From positions 24,124 through 88,123 of the forward strand of contig SBGP01000087.1 in the NCBI GenBank assembly GCA_006226595.1: a DNA stretch of 64,000 bases, in the 5' to 3' direction. Position 1 is the stretch's first letter, and the number at the start of each line of letters is the position of its first letter. The notes beneath the pieces were generated by a model. The model saw only the letters and a program-made list of their open reading frames with translations. It did not search any database and had not been told where the DNA came from. Source of the DNA: Deltaproteobacteria bacterium. Lineage in GTDB: Bacteria > Myxococcota_A > UBA796 > GCA-2862545. This document shows, in pieces, positions 34,736 to 43,605 of this stretch. The position numbers were made by a program, and so were the translations under genes.

Positions 34736-34831
34736 CCTGCCGAGCCGCGCCCCCGCCCGTTCGCCGGTGAGTTCGCCAGTCTTCGTTGTCATCGGCGTGC
34801 GGGTCACCTAGTTTGCGCCACGGAGGTGAGC

Positions 34832-35527
34832 TTGCGACATCTGGTGCTCGTCCTTGCAGCGGTTGGTTGTGCTCCGACCCACGTGCCGCGCGCGGGGTCC
34901 TTCGCGCTGCTCGATGGCGACGGTGATGTGCACGCGGCGGCAACGGTCGGCAGCCACGGGGCGAGCCTCGAGGTCACCCACGCGCTGTCGGAACACTTCG
35001 CCATCCGCGGCGGCGGCCAGTTCGCGCCCACGCCGAGCTACCTGTCCACGTGGATGGGCAGCGGCTTCTACACGGCCGAGGACGTGTTTCGCTTCGGCAT
35101 CTTCGGAGAGTTCGGCGCCGGCGCCGCGAACTCGACCACGGACTACACGGTGAACGGCGAGGCGAACACCGCGCACAATGCGGGCTACTTCGTGCACGGC
35201 GGGGCGACCGTCGAGTTCGGCGTGGAGTGGCCGAACTTCGCGGCGGGCTTCGGGACCCGTGGCGTCGTGCAGCGCTTCTGGCACGCCTCGGGATCTGACG
35301 GCGTCGTGCCCGGCACGCTGGTGAACATCGAGCCGATGCTCATGCTTCGCGGCGGCGCTCCGACGGCGAAGATCGAGGTTCAGTTCGGCATCGCCCTGCC
35401 GTTCCCGGGCGTCGACCCCACGGGGGACATGGGCGTGTACCTGCCGTATCCGCGCCTGTCCGTGGGCTACACCTTCGACAAGCTGCTCAAGAATCGCCAC
35501 CATGACCCGGAGCTTCCGACGCGCTGA
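34832..35527 (+). CDS. Outer-membrane-type beta-barrel lipoprotein
   Basis: A 231-residue protein with lipoprotein signal (LVLVLAAVGC, Cys13) and a beta-barrel-like body of alternating strands: VTHALSEHFAIRGGGQF, VFRFGIFGEFGAGAANS, GYFVHGGATVEFGVEWPNFAAGFG, PRLSVGYTFDKLL with a C-terminal aromatic-rich strand. TTG 34832 has GGAGG 5 nt upstream and fits better than GTG 34826, which would overlap the SD; both are in frame. A -10-like TAGTTT lies at 34809. The last ~40 nt overlap the 3' end of the convergent flippase-like gene, an unusual but modest overlap. Function unknown. Confidence 0.72.
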   Translation: MRHLVLVLAAVGCAPTHVPRAGSFALLDGDGDVHAAATVGSHGASLEVTHALSEHFAIRGGGQFAPTPSYLSTWMGSGFYTAEDVFRFGIFGEFGAGAANSTTDYTVNGEANTAHNAGYFVHGGATVEFGVEWPNFAAGFGTRGVVQRFWHASGSDGVVPGTLVNIEPMLMLRGGAPTAKIEVQFGIALPFPGVDPTGDMGVYLPYPRLSVGYTFDKLLKNRHHDPELPTR

Positions 35528-36488
35528 CGGCGGCGTCCATCCGTCGAGACGCAGCGCGCAGGGCGGTGAGGAAGCGGGTCCACAGCCACGCCAGGCCGAG
35601 CAGGGTCAGGGGAACGAAGGACACGAAGTGGGCGAGCAGCGCGAAGGCGGCGGCCTTGGCCTCGTCCGCGCCGACCAGGCTCGCGGTGAGCGCGGCGAAG
35701 TAGTGCCACGGCCCGGCGAAGGCGGGGCCCGACGGAATCATCCCCCCGAAGGCGACGAGCACGAGGAAGGCACCGGCCGCCCACGGTGGGGCCGGCAGGT
35801 CGAAGGCGGTGAGCCAGAGCAGCACGCCCGCGGCCTGGCTTGCCCAGAAGCCCAGGGACAGCGCGGCAACCGAGAGCAGTCGCCGGGGCTCGCTCAACGC
35901 GCGAATTCCCGTGAACAGACCGATGAAGCGCCGGGCGACGGGCTCGGGCAGGACCTCGGCGAGCTGTTCGGCTCGGGGTGCAGCGAGCACGAGCACGAGC
36001 AGCGCGAAGCCGAGGGTGGCGGCGGCGCCGGTGACCGCGGTGGGCGTCGCCCCACGTGCCGTCAGCGTTGGCAGCATCGCGAACGCGAGAGCGAGGAGGA
36101 TGGCGACGTCGACCAGGCGCTCCGAGCCAATCGCGCCGAGCACGGTCTCTGGAGGTGCCGAGGACTCGCGCGAGAGGTGGGCGACGCGCATGAGCATGCC
36201 CATGCGGAAGGGGAGCACGCTGTTGCCGACGAAGGCGATGACCAGGCCCTCGAGCTGCGTTCGGGCCGATACCGGCGCGATGCGCTCGAACACGAGCTGG
36301 CTTCGGGCGGTGGCGAAGCCGAACGAGACCACTCGCGTGAGCAGGGAGGCGGCGAGCAGGGGAAGGCTGGCCGAGCGTGCAGCGGCCCACACCGCGTCGA
36401 GGTCGACGCCGCGGAGCAGGAGCCAGCCGAACAAGCCGGACACCGCCAGTCCGACGAGGACCGCGGTGATGCGCTTTCGAGAGACCAT
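35487..36488 (-). CDS. LPG-synthase-TM/UPF0104-type membrane protein (flippase-like)
   Basis: A 333-residue multi-pass membrane protein of the COG0392 family. Visible family segments: KRITAVLVGLAVSGLFGWLLLRGVDL at the start, EGLVIAFVGNSVLPFRMGMLMRVAHLSRE, GSERLVDVAILLALAFAM, and FGGMIPSGPAFAGPWHYFAAL near the end, with eight or so hydrophobic helices. Members occur in envelope-lipid or polysaccharide pathways as lipid-flippase-like proteins, or as the TM half of lysylphosphatidylglycerol synthase; no LPG-synthase cytosolic domain is fused here. ATG 36488 overlaps the upstream lipoprotein stop (TGATG), so they are coupled. Specific cargo is unknown. Confidence 0.85.
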   Translation of the reverse strand: MVSRKRITAVLVGLAVSGLFGWLLLRGVDLDAVWAAARSASLPLLAASLLTRVVSFGFATARSQLVFERIAPVSARTQLEGLVIAFVGNSVLPFRMGMLMRVAHLSRESSAPPETVLGAIGSERLVDVAILLALAFAMLPTLTARGATPTAVTGAAATLGFALLVLVLAAPRAEQLAEVLPEPVARRFIGLFTGIRALSEPRRLLSVAALSLGFWASQAAGVLLWLTAFDLPAPPWAAGAFLVLVAFGGMIPSGPAFAGPWHYFAALTASLVGADEAKAAAFALLAHFVSFVPLTLLGLAWLWTRFLTALRAASRRMDAAVSASEAPGHGGDS

Positions 36489-37261
36489 CACTGCGTGTCT
36501 AGGAACTCGTCGACGCGCTCGGCCTGATCACCGACGGAGCGCGCGAAGTTGTCGACCGCGACGGAGTCGGGGATGTCGAGCCCGATCACCCGCCCCTCGA
36601 CCCAGAACGCCTCGACCCGTCGCGTTCCCTGGCCCTGGGGGTAGAGCACGATCAGCTGGTACTGCTGATCGATGGCGACGATGTTCGTGTTGAAGTCGAC
36701 GCCCGTCGGCGAGAGCACACGGCTCATCACGAACGGCGTGCCGTCACTGGCCTCGAGTCGCCGGTACACTTGGTCGATGAGCTGGGTGGACTCGCCGAGC
36801 AACGACACGTCTACCGTCTGCGACACGGACAGCTCGTAGTCGACACAGTCCGCGGCGAGGAAGCACGGCAGGTCCGTGTCCTCGGTCACCTCGTAGGCCA
36901 CGTAGTTGTCGTAGGCCTGGGTCTTGTCGGGCAGGGTGACGCCGAAGAGCACGTCGTCCATGCCGTGGCGGTAGTCCGCCTGCCCCATCGCGCCCATGAT
37001 GTCGTCGACGTTCGGAGCGGGAATGCCGGCGTCTTCGAGGTTTTCGGTCGACAGGGTGTTGATGCGGTAGCCCTCTCCGAGCGCCTCGGTCTGGGCATCG
37101 ACGAGCGGCACCAGCTCCTCGAACATGTCGGCGAGGATGGCGTTGTCGTCTTCGAAGTGCTCGAAGCCAAAGACCATGAGCTCTTCGAGGTTGTCGGGCG
37201 CATCGACGACCTTGCATGCGGCAAGACCGACGAGCGCCACCACGGGGAGGGTACGTCGCAT
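36488..37261 (-). CDS. Lipoprotein of unknown function
   Basis: A 257-residue lipoprotein with signal peptide MRRTLPVVALVGLAAC (Cys16). The mature part is acidic, with a helical start (NLEELMVFGFEHFEDD, ADMFEELVPLVDAQTEAL) and beta strands toward the end (PFVMSRVLSPTGVDFNTNIVAIDQQYQLIVLYPQG). Two Cys in DLPCFLAADCVDY may form a disulfide. I do not recognise a family. The stop overlaps the ATG of the flippase-like gene (TGATG), so it may serve the same envelope process; that is inference. Start ATG 37261 is set by the signal peptide. Confidence 0.75.
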   Translation of the reverse strand: MRRTLPVVALVGLAACKVVDAPDNLEELMVFGFEHFEDDNAILADMFEELVPLVDAQTEALGEGYRINTLSTENLEDAGIPAPNVDDIMGAMGQADYRHGMDDVLFGVTLPDKTQAYDNYVAYEVTEDTDLPCFLAADCVDYELSVSQTVDVSLLGESTQLIDQVYRRLEASDGTPFVMSRVLSPTGVDFNTNIVAIDQQYQLIVLYPQGQGTRRVEAFWVEGRVIGLDIPDSVAVDNFARSVGDQAERVDEFLDTQ

Positions 37262-37477
37262 GGTCGAAAGTCTACGTCGGTCTTGGCCGACCGGCCAGCC
37301 AACGCGTGCCGTTTCCCATGCCGATTCCGCCGAGGCTTCGCGCGTCGGCTTCCTGGGTTCCCCGCGCATTCCCATGCATTGCCGCGTGACGTACCGACGA
37401 CAAATGTGGCATCATGGTGACGGGGGTGAAACACGAAGCACGTCATCGCGATCGTCGTCCTCGCCACGGGCTGCACG

Positions 37478-38236
37478 GTGCAGACCCCCGAGATGTACGT
37501 CGCGGACGTGCGAGCTGGCGAGGTCCTGCGGGTCGCGGACGGGCTGTCTACGGTGTTCCTCGACGGGGACATCCAGCCTTCGGCGGTCGAGTTCCACGGC
37601 GGCGAGCTGTACGTCTCCGACTTCTCGGATGGCAGCGTGCGCGCCTACGGCGCGGAGGGCGCACGCATCGTTCGCGAGAACCGTCGGTCGCTGGCGCGTC
37701 TCGAAGAGCCCTGCGCCATGCTCGCGCACGGTGGCGAGGTTTGGGTGCTGGGCAACGACTCGCGCAACCTGCTCGTCCTAGGGGAAGACGAGCGCAGCTA
37801 CGGCGACGAGCGACCGCTGCGGGGGGCGCACGGGTTCGTGGTTCACGGGGACGAGATCTTCGTGGCGTCCTCGCCGACCGAGTGGGGGCTCGGTCTGGTG
37901 CAGGTCCTCGACGCGTACACGGGGGAGTCGCTCGACCGCTTCGCGCCCTGGGGGGAGCTCGAGGAGGGTACGGGCATTGCCGTCGACGGGGACACGCTGC
38001 TCGTCGTCGATGCGCTGGGGGACCAGGTCGTGCGCTACGCGATGGACGGCGAGTGGCTCGGCGTGGTCGCTGACGCCGCGGATGGGCTCGACCGACCGGT
38101 GAGCGTGCGCGTGCACGATGGCGTGCCCTGGTTGCTCGACCAGCAGGGGATCTGGCGGCTCGACCGCCGAGGGGCGGTGCTCGAGGTGCCGCTGACCCTC
38201 GACTTTGCGCGCAACTTCACCGTGGTCGAGGACTGA
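37478..38236 (+). CDS. Secreted NHL-type beta-propeller lipoprotein, start region probably frameshifted
   Basis: A propeller protein of about 250 residues with blade-like repeats (PSAVEFHGGELYVSDFSDGSVRAY, GTGIAVDGDTLLVVDALGDQVVRYAMDG, PVSVRVHDGVPWLLDQQGIWRL). The open frame only allows GTG 37478, which leaves no export signal. Yet the in-frame codons upstream encode KHVIAIVVLATGCTVQT, a perfect lipoprotein signal with lipobox ATGC. They lack a start codon, but if the A run at 37429-37431 were one A shorter, GTG 37426 would read VNTKHVIAIVVLATGC. I therefore infer a one-base insertion (true or sequencing) and a lipoprotein of about 269 residues. Confidence 0.72.
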   Translation: MQTPEMYVADVRAGEVLRVADGLSTVFLDGDIQPSAVEFHGGELYVSDFSDGSVRAYGAEGARIVRENRRSLARLEEPCAMLAHGGEVWVLGNDSRNLLVLGEDERSYGDERPLRGAHGFVVHGDEIFVASSPTEWGLGLVQVLDAYTGESLDRFAPWGELEEGTGIAVDGDTLLVVDALGDQVVRYAMDGEWLGVVADAADGLDRPVSVRVHDGVPWLLDQQGIWRLDRRGAVLEVPLTLDFARNFTVVED

Positions 38237-38239
38237 CGG

Positions 38240-38869
38240 CTAGCGGCGGCCCCATCCCGCGAGGATGGCGGTCACCAGCTCGTCCCGCAGGGCATCGGCG
38301 CCAACACCACTGCGTCGCTCCCGCTTTCGGAAGTGCTCCGCGCCATGAATGGCCGCCCACAGCGCGTGGGTTCGCAGGGTCGCGTCGCCCGGCGCGAGAT
38401 CGCCGTCGTCCACCGCCTCGGTGAGCGCGAGGTGCACGCGCCGCAGTGCGGGCGCGAGCGTGGCGGCGACCTCGGCCTCCTGCTCGTCGTCGAGCAGCTG
38501 GCGCGGATCGGACAGTGACTGGTCCGCAAGGGCGAACAGCTCGGGACGCGCGTCGCGAAAGCCCGCCCAGCTGCGTGTGATCGCGCGTAGGGCCTCGAGA
38601 CCCCGGCGCTCGCCCACCGCTTCGGACAGGTGCTCCGCGAACGCGCCGACCGCGTGGACCTGAAGCGCTGCGATCACCGCGTCCTTTCCCGAGAAGTACC
38701 GGTACAAGGAACCGACGCCCGTGTCGGCGGCCTCGGCCAGGCCCGGCATCGTCAGCGCGTCGAGACCATCGGAGATCACGATGGCGAGCGCGTGATCGAG
38801 GAACAGGGCGAGTTTTCGCTCGCGATTGCGTTGCCGTCTTCCGACGGGGCTGGTAGAAGTGCGAATCAT
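38240..38869 (-). CDS. TetR-family regulator divergent from the amidohydrolase gene
   Basis: A 209-residue TetR-type regulator: a basic N-terminal arm (GRRQRNRERKLA), helix-turn-helix at about residues 45-64 (LTMPGLAEAADTGVGSLYRYFSGKDAVIAAL) with the family motif GSLYRYF, and a helical effector domain. ATG 38869 falls inside a palindromic region of overlapping 17-bp operators, as expected for autoregulation. It lies divergent from and 46 nt away from the D-aminoacylase-type gene, which is the obvious regulatory target. The effector is unknown but may be an acyl-amino-acid or related compound. Confidence 0.9.
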   Translation of the reverse strand: MIRTSTSPVGRRQRNRERKLALFLDHALAIVISDGLDALTMPGLAEAADTGVGSLYRYFSGKDAVIAALQVHAVGAFAEHLSEAVGERRGLEALRAITRSWAGFRDARPELFALADQSLSDPRQLLDDEQEAEVAATLAPALRRVHLALTEAVDDGDLAPGDATLRTHALWAAIHGAEHFRKRERRSGVGADALRDELVTAILAGWGRR

Positions 38870-38895
38870 ATTCGCAATATGAATCTCATTCGCAC
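38860..38895. promoter_or_regulatory. Overlapping palindromes in the TetR/amidohydrolase intergenic region
   Basis: TGCGAAT-CAT-ATTCGCA (38860-38876) and TCATATT-CGC-AATATGA (38866-38882) are two perfect 7-3-7 palindromes that overlap. A further ATTCGCAC (38888-38895) makes a longer dyad with GTGCGAAT (38859-38866). The TetR ATG lies within the spacer of the first palindrome, so bound repressor would block both genes. Confidence 0.7.
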
Positions 38896-38914
38896 TTTCG
38901 TCAAGGAGCTCAGC

Positions 38915-40642
38915 ATGTACGACGTCGTCATTCGCGGTGGCACGGTGGTCGATGGCACCGGTAGCAAGCCTTTCCTCGCCGACGTGGCCATCGTCGGTGA
39001 CCGCATCGTGGCCGTGGGGTCGGACCTCGGTCCCGCCGAGCGTGAGATCGACGCCACCGGGCAGATGGTGACGCCGGGCTTCGTCGACATGCACACGCAC
39101 TACGACGGCCAGGTCACCTGGGATCCGCACCTGACGCCTTCCGGCTGGCACGGTGTGACCACGGTGGTCATGGGTAACTGCGGCGTCGGCTTCGCCCCGT
39201 GCCGCAAGGAAGACCGCCCCTGGCTGATCAACGTCATGGAGGGCGTGGAGGACATCCCGGGCAGCGCCCTCGCGGAGGGCATCCAGTGGGACTGGGAGAC
39301 CTTCCCCGAGTACATGGACGCGCTCGAGAAGCACGAGCACGCGCTCGACTTCGCGGTCCAGGTGCCGCACAGCGCGGTGCGCGGCTATGTGATGGGCCTG
39401 CACGACAGCGAGAACGAGCAGGCGAGCGAGGCCCAGATCGCCGAGATGAAGGCGATCGTGAAGGAGTCTCTCGAGGCTGGCGCGCTCGGCTTCTCGACGA
39501 GCCGGACCCCGCTGCACCGCACGGCCGAGGGCGTGTTCGTGGCTGGCACCTTCGCCGAGATCCGCGAGCTCAAGGGCATCTGCGAGGCCCTGTCCGAGAC
39601 CGGCAAGGGCATCTTCGAGGTCGCCGACGAGCACATGGACGTGCCCAAGGACCTCTCCTGGCTCGAGGAGATTGCCGTCGACACCGGTCGTCCGGTGGTG
39701 TTCAACCTGTCCCAGACCGACTTCGCGTCCGAGCTCTGGAAGAAGGGCCTCGAGGGCGTGAATGCCGCGGCCGAGCGCGGGGTGCCGCTGTACGCACAGA
39801 GCGCGGGGCGAGCCATCGGCATCCTCATGTGCTGGCGCGGCACGGCGCACCCGTTCGCGCTCACGCCGACGTGGAAGCGGCTCTCCGAGCTGCCGTGGGA
39901 AGAGGCGCTCGCCGCCCTCAAGACCGATGCCGTGCGTGAGGCCATCCTCTCCGAGAAGCCGGAGAACCCGACCCTGTTCGAGGCCTACGTCACCCAGAGC
40001 TTCCAGAAGATGTTCCCCTTGGGGGAGTGCAACTACGAGCCCACGCCGGAGGAGTCGGTGGCAGCGGTAGCGAAGGCGACCGGCCGCGACCCCAAGGCGA
40101 TTGCCTACGACATCCTCATGGAGGAGGACGGCACCGGCTTCATCTACTTCCCGCTGTTCAACTTCTCCGACGGCAACCTGGACCTGCTCCACGAGCTGCA
40201 CAGCAACCCGAACATCAAGATGGGCCTGTCGGACGGCGGTGCACACTGCGGCGCGATCTGCGACGGCGGCATGCCGACGTTCATGCTCACGTTCTGGAGC
40301 CGTGACCGCAAGCGCGGCACGCTGCCGGTCGAGCACATCGTGCGTCGGCAGACCAAGGACACGGCCGAGTTCTACGGTCTGTTCGACCGTGGCGTCCTCA
40401 AGCCTGGCTACCGCGCGGACGTCAACGTCATCGACTACGACAACCTCCGCCTGCGCAAGCCGGTCATGGCCTACGACCTTCCCGCGGGCGGGCGTCGCCT
40501 GATCCAGGCGGCCGAGGGCTACACCGCGACCTTCGTGGCGGGTCAGCTCACCATGTGGAAGGGCGAGGCGACCGGTGCGATGCCGGGCAAGCTCATCCGC
40601 GGCGAGCAGGCTGCGCCCGCCGAAGCCGTGGCCGCGAAGTAA
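38915..40642 (+). CDS. N-acyl-D-amino-acid deacylase-type amidohydrolase
   Basis: A 575-residue amidohydrolase of the D-aminoacylase group (amidohydrolase family 3). It starts MYDVVIRGGTVVDGTGSKPF, with the metal-binding HxH in FVDMHTHYDGQ (H60, H62), the Cys of VVMGNCGVGFAPC that is typical of D-aminoacylase-like enzymes, and LSDGGAHCGAICDGG late in the protein. The C-terminal composite domain ends with the adenine-deaminase-like beta segment DVNVIDYDNLRL. ATG 38915 was chosen over ATG 38879 because AAGGAG lies 6 nt before it and the family N-terminus begins there. Control by the divergent TetR is likely. Its true acyl substrate is unknown. Confidence 0.88.
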   Translation: MYDVVIRGGTVVDGTGSKPFLADVAIVGDRIVAVGSDLGPAEREIDATGQMVTPGFVDMHTHYDGQVTWDPHLTPSGWHGVTTVVMGNCGVGFAPCRKEDRPWLINVMEGVEDIPGSALAEGIQWDWETFPEYMDALEKHEHALDFAVQVPHSAVRGYVMGLHDSENEQASEAQIAEMKAIVKESLEAGALGFSTSRTPLHRTAEGVFVAGTFAEIRELKGICEALSETGKGIFEVADEHMDVPKDLSWLEEIAVDTGRPVVFNLSQTDFASELWKKGLEGVNAAAERGVPLYAQSAGRAIGILMCWRGTAHPFALTPTWKRLSELPWEEALAALKTDAVREAILSEKPENPTLFEAYVTQSFQKMFPLGECNYEPTPEESVAAVAKATGRDPKAIAYDILMEEDGTGFIYFPLFNFSDGNLDLLHELHSNPNIKMGLSDGGAHCGAICDGGMPTFMLTFWSRDRKRGTLPVEHIVRRQTKDTAEFYGLFDRGVLKPGYRADVNVIDYDNLRLRKPVMAYDLPAGGRRLIQAAEGYTATFVAGQLTMWKGEATGAMPGKLIRGEQAAPAEAVAAK

Positions 40643-40644
40643 TG

Positions 40645-40657
40645 CTTACGGTGTAAG
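40645..40657. repeat. CTTAC-GGT-GTAAG palindrome in a convergent gap
   Basis: A 5-3-5 palindrome between the stops of the amidohydrolase gene (+) and the methyltransferase gene (-); it includes the TAA stop of the methyltransferase. The 14-mer GCTTACGGTGTAAG recurs at 43652. Confidence 0.55.
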
Positions 40658-41776
40658 TGCGCCGACGGGGTGAAGCAGGTCCGCATACAGCATGCGGATC
40701 AGCTCCCCCTCGACCTGTCGCCAGTCCACCTTCAGGCGCTCGCCGAGATCGCCGAGCGTGTGGCGACCGTCGCAGAGCCGCAGCATCTCCAGGCCCAGGG
40801 TGGTGAGGCGAAGCTCTCGCGTGACGCCGCTGTCCACCATGTGCAGGCTTCGACTCTCGTCCCACGGGCCCTCGGCTGGCGGGATGGCGCCGACCGGCAC
40901 GCTGGCGGTGGTCACGAGCTGACTCTCGCCGCTGAGCGCCAGTACCGGAGCGGGTTCGCGGGCGAAGAGCAGCATGCTGGATGGCGGCGCGACCAGTGCC
41001 TGAGCCACGGTCGAGATCGTGGTCAGCGGCAGGCCTCCGAAGACCGAGGGGTCCGGGTGGGCGAGCACCAGATCTCGGATGTGCCGGTCCCCACGCAGGT
41101 GGAGGCCCACGTCCGCGGCCAGCGCGCACCACTGTTCTGCGCTGCGGTGGTGGGCGAGCGGTGGGAACAGGTCCATGCGCACGATGTCGTCGGTCATGGT
41201 GCGCAGGTTGCCGATGCCACTGTGCGGGCCGAGGACATCGCCGAGCCCGTCGAGGCGCGCGCGCTCCTCGTCGGTGCTGTGCCACTCGTTCTCACCGCCG
41301 AGTGCCCGCCACGCGTCGAGAAGTCGCTGGCGAGGGTGATGGGGGGTGTTCGTGGACAGCAGGATCAGTCCGTGGGGCGTCAGCGTGTCGGCCATGCCGC
41401 GGAGGAGCGCCGCGGAGTCCGGGACGTAGTCGGCGACGGCGTGGCACAGCACCAGGTCGAAGGGGCCGAGCGCATCGTGCTGATCGAGGTGCTGCAGATC
41501 GCCGTGAATCCATGTGACCTCGTCCGAGAGCGCCCGAGCCCGCTCGATCGAGCGCGCACTGATGTCGATGCCCACCACCTCCATGCCGAGGCGCCGAAGG
41601 TCCATCGCCTCGGAGCCGGTTCCACAGCCCGCGACGAGGGCCCTCGCACCCGCGCGAATCGGCGGCGGACCTGGGGCTGCACAGCGCTCCAGCCATGGGG
41701 TCGACAGGGTGATGCGACCAGGGCGCTCGCACGGCATGGCGTCGTAGAAGCGGCGGACCTTGTCGGTGGGCTGCAT
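40646..41776 (-). CDS. SAM-dependent methyltransferase with extra regulatory and winged-helix-like parts
   Basis: A 376-residue protein. The N-terminal ~165 residues form a class I methyltransferase: LVAGCGTGSEAMDLRRLGMEVVGIDISARSIERAR gives the SAM-binding motif I (GCGTG) and the acidic residue of strand 2, and FDLVLCHAVADYVPD is the motif IV region. The middle domain resembles methyltransferase regulatory domains (DLFPPLAHHRSAEQWCALAADVGL). The C-terminal ~45 residues (LTTLGLEMLRLCDGRHTLGDLGERLKVDWRQVEGEL) resemble a PqqD-type winged helix, as in the protein at 28857. A TAGGAT box lies 48 nt before ATG 41776. Substrate unknown. Confidence 0.83.
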   Translation of the reverse strand: MQPTDKVRRFYDAMPCERPGRITLSTPWLERCAAPGPPPIRAGARALVAGCGTGSEAMDLRRLGMEVVGIDISARSIERARALSDEVTWIHGDLQHLDQHDALGPFDLVLCHAVADYVPDSAALLRGMADTLTPHGLILLSTNTPHHPRQRLLDAWRALGGENEWHSTDEERARLDGLGDVLGPHSGIGNLRTMTDDIVRMDLFPPLAHHRSAEQWCALAADVGLHLRGDRHIRDLVLAHPDPSVFGGLPLTTISTVAQALVAPPSSMLLFAREPAPVLALSGESQLVTTASVPVGAIPPAEGPWDESRSLHMVDSGVTRELRLTTLGLEMLRLCDGRHTLGDLGERLKVDWRQVEGELIRMLYADLLHPVGALTP

Positions 41777-42108
41777 GAGTCCTCGGCGATGCGCGACGGA
41801 TCCCGGGGTGGAACCTGCCCCCCATCCTACTGTGGGCAGCGGCGGGCGGACTCGGAACCCGGTCGAGCGGGGGGCGAGCCCGAGCGCCTGCTGCCATGGG
41901 CTTCGGGAGGGCTGCCGCTCGCGGACAACGCGACCGACGAGGGGCGCGCCGAGAACGGGCGCGTGCGTTCATCATCCTCGAGCCGGCCCCACAGGGGACC
42001 GCGCCATGCCATGACCGCACCCCGGCGCGGCGAGCGGACCTCCTACCTTCGTGGTTCGCGTGCTCGCGATGGACAGCGCGGAGTAGACTGCCCCTCCTCG
42101 GAGGGGAC
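41777..42108. other. 332-nt divergent intergenic region with two promoter-like elements
   Basis: TAGGAT on the minus strand (41829-41824) precedes the methyltransferase, and TAGACT on the plus strand (42084-42089) precedes the M20 peptidase by 19 nt. Between them I see no convincing gene; short frames here have neither SD nor protein-like composition. Confidence 0.5.
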
Positions 42109-43605
42109 GTGCGTACGAGCGTGAAGATCGGGTTGGCGGTGGCCGGGCTCCCCACCGCCGTGGTGGGCCTGCTCCTGGCCCGGTGGCTGACGGTCGCCTC
42201 GGTGCAGGTCCATCCCGAACCGCTGGACGTGGTCGTCGAGGGCAACGAGGTCGCATCCATCCTCTCGGACCTCGTCCAGATCCCCACCGTCTCTCGGGCC
42301 GATGGGACCGTGGACAGCGAAGCGTTCGATCACCTCCACGCGCTGCTCGAGTCGCGCTTTCCGAGGGTCCACGCGAACCTGGAGCGTCGCTTCATCGCCG
42401 CACCGGGGGACCCGGTCGTCGACGGCGAGCAGTCGGCGTACGGCCACAGCGTCGTGTACGTGTGGGAGGGCAGCGATGCCAGCCTCGACCCAGGGGCCCT
42501 GCTGGCGCACCTCGACGTGGTGCCGGTCGAGAACCGAGACGCGTGGTCCGTGGACCCGTTCTCGGGCCTCGTCGACGACCAGTTCGTGTGGGGGCGGGGC
42601 ACGCTCGACGATAAGCAGGGCGTGGTGATGACCCTGGCCGCGGTGGAGCAGCTCCTCGCCGAGGGCTTTGTGCCGAAGCGGACGATCTACCTTTGCTACG
42701 GCCACGACGAGGAGGTCTCCGGCTCGGGCGCCAAGGCCATTGCCGATACCTTGCTCGCCGAGGGCGTGCGGCTCGCCTGGGTGCTCGACGAGGGGGGCGC
42801 CATCGTCGAGGGCGTCATGGATGGGCTCGACCAGCCGGTGGGCATGATCGGCATCAGCGAGAAGGGCTTCACCACCCTCGAGATCATCGCCCGCGGCACG
42901 GGCGGTCACTCGTCGATGCCCCCTCCGAGCACGGCTGCGGGCCAGCTGGCCCTGGCGGTGACGCGGCTCGAGGCCCGGCCAATGCCCGCCTCCTTGTCGG
43001 GCCCCACCGGCCAGATGATGGACACCCTCGCCCCCGAGGCGGGCTTTCCCATGGGTCTGGTCATGGCCAACAAGGACCTGCTGGCACCGGTGGTGAAGGC
43101 GGTGATGAGCGGCAAGCCCAAGACCAACGCCACCCTGCGCACGACGACCGCGGTGACGATGCTCGAGGGCAGCGTTCAAGCGAACGTCCTCCCCCAGCGA
43201 GCGAGGGCGGTGGTCAACTTCCGGGTCGCTCCGGGTGATAGCGCGGAGACCGTGCTCGCCCACGTCCGGGATGCTGTCGGAGAGGGTTTCGAGGTGAACC
43301 TGCTCGGCGGCATCGACAGCAAGCCCTCGCCAGTGTCTCGGACGGAGGGAGCCGCCTGGCTCGCGCTGCAGACGGCGGCTCGGCAGAGCTTTCCCGAGGC
43401 GGTGGTCTCGCCGTACCTGACCCTCGGCGCCACGGATGCTCGCCACTACACGGGACTCTCGGAGCACGTGTACCGGTTCTCGCCGTACCGGGTGACGGGC
43501 CAGGATCTCGACCGCATCCATGGCGTGGACGAGCGGATCAGCATCGAGAATCTTGCGCGAGGAACGGGGTTCTACATACGCTTCCTGAGAGCGGATGCAG
43601 GCTGA
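42109..43605 (+). CDS. Membrane-anchored M20 family carboxypeptidase
   Basis: A 498-residue zinc peptidase of the M20 family (CPS1/PM20D1-like). After an N-terminal helix (KIGLAVAGLPTAVVGLLLARWL, about 5-26), the family zinc motifs are visible: LLAHLDVVPVE (metal His and catalytic Asp), GRGTLDDKQG, CYGHDEEVSGSGA (catalytic Glu and metal Glu), and LGATDARHYTG near the C-terminus (metal His). The dimerisation-type insert GISEKGFTTLEIIARGTGGHSSMPP is intact. It probably works at the membrane outer face on peptides or N-acyl amino acids. GTG 42109 follows GAGGGG. Its neighbourhood with a D-aminoacylase-type gene hints at acyl-amino-acid turnover, which is inference. Confidence 0.9.
   Translation: MRTSVKIGLAVAGLPTAVVGLLLARWLTVASVQVHPEPLDVVVEGNEVASILSDLVQIPTVSRADGTVDSEAFDHLHALLESRFPRVHANLERRFIAAPGDPVVDGEQSAYGHSVVYVWEGSDASLDPGALLAHLDVVPVENRDAWSVDPFSGLVDDQFVWGRGTLDDKQGVVMTLAAVEQLLAEGFVPKRTIYLCYGHDEEVSGSGAKAIADTLLAEGVRLAWVLDEGGAIVEGVMDGLDQPVGMIGISEKGFTTLEIIARGTGGHSSMPPPSTAAGQLALAVTRLEARPMPASLSGPTGQMMDTLAPEAGFPMGLVMANKDLLAPVVKAVMSGKPKTNATLRTTTAVTMLEGSVQANVLPQRARAVVNFRVAPGDSAETVLAHVRDAVGEGFEVNLLGGIDSKPSPVSRTEGAAWLALQTAARQSFPEAVVSPYLTLGATDARHYTGLSEHVYRFSPYRVTGQDLDRIHGVDERISIENLARGTGFYIRFLRADAG

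Noticed and set aside
31539..34811. Open frame of about 1090 codons opposite the kinase-propeller gene
   Set aside because: Composition is Arg/Val/Gly/Asp-rich as expected of an antisense frame in GC-rich DNA; no family motif.
41760..42014. 84-codon frame in the methyltransferase/peptidase gap
   Set aside because: No SD, Arg/Gly/Pro-rich composition and overlap with both promoter-like elements.
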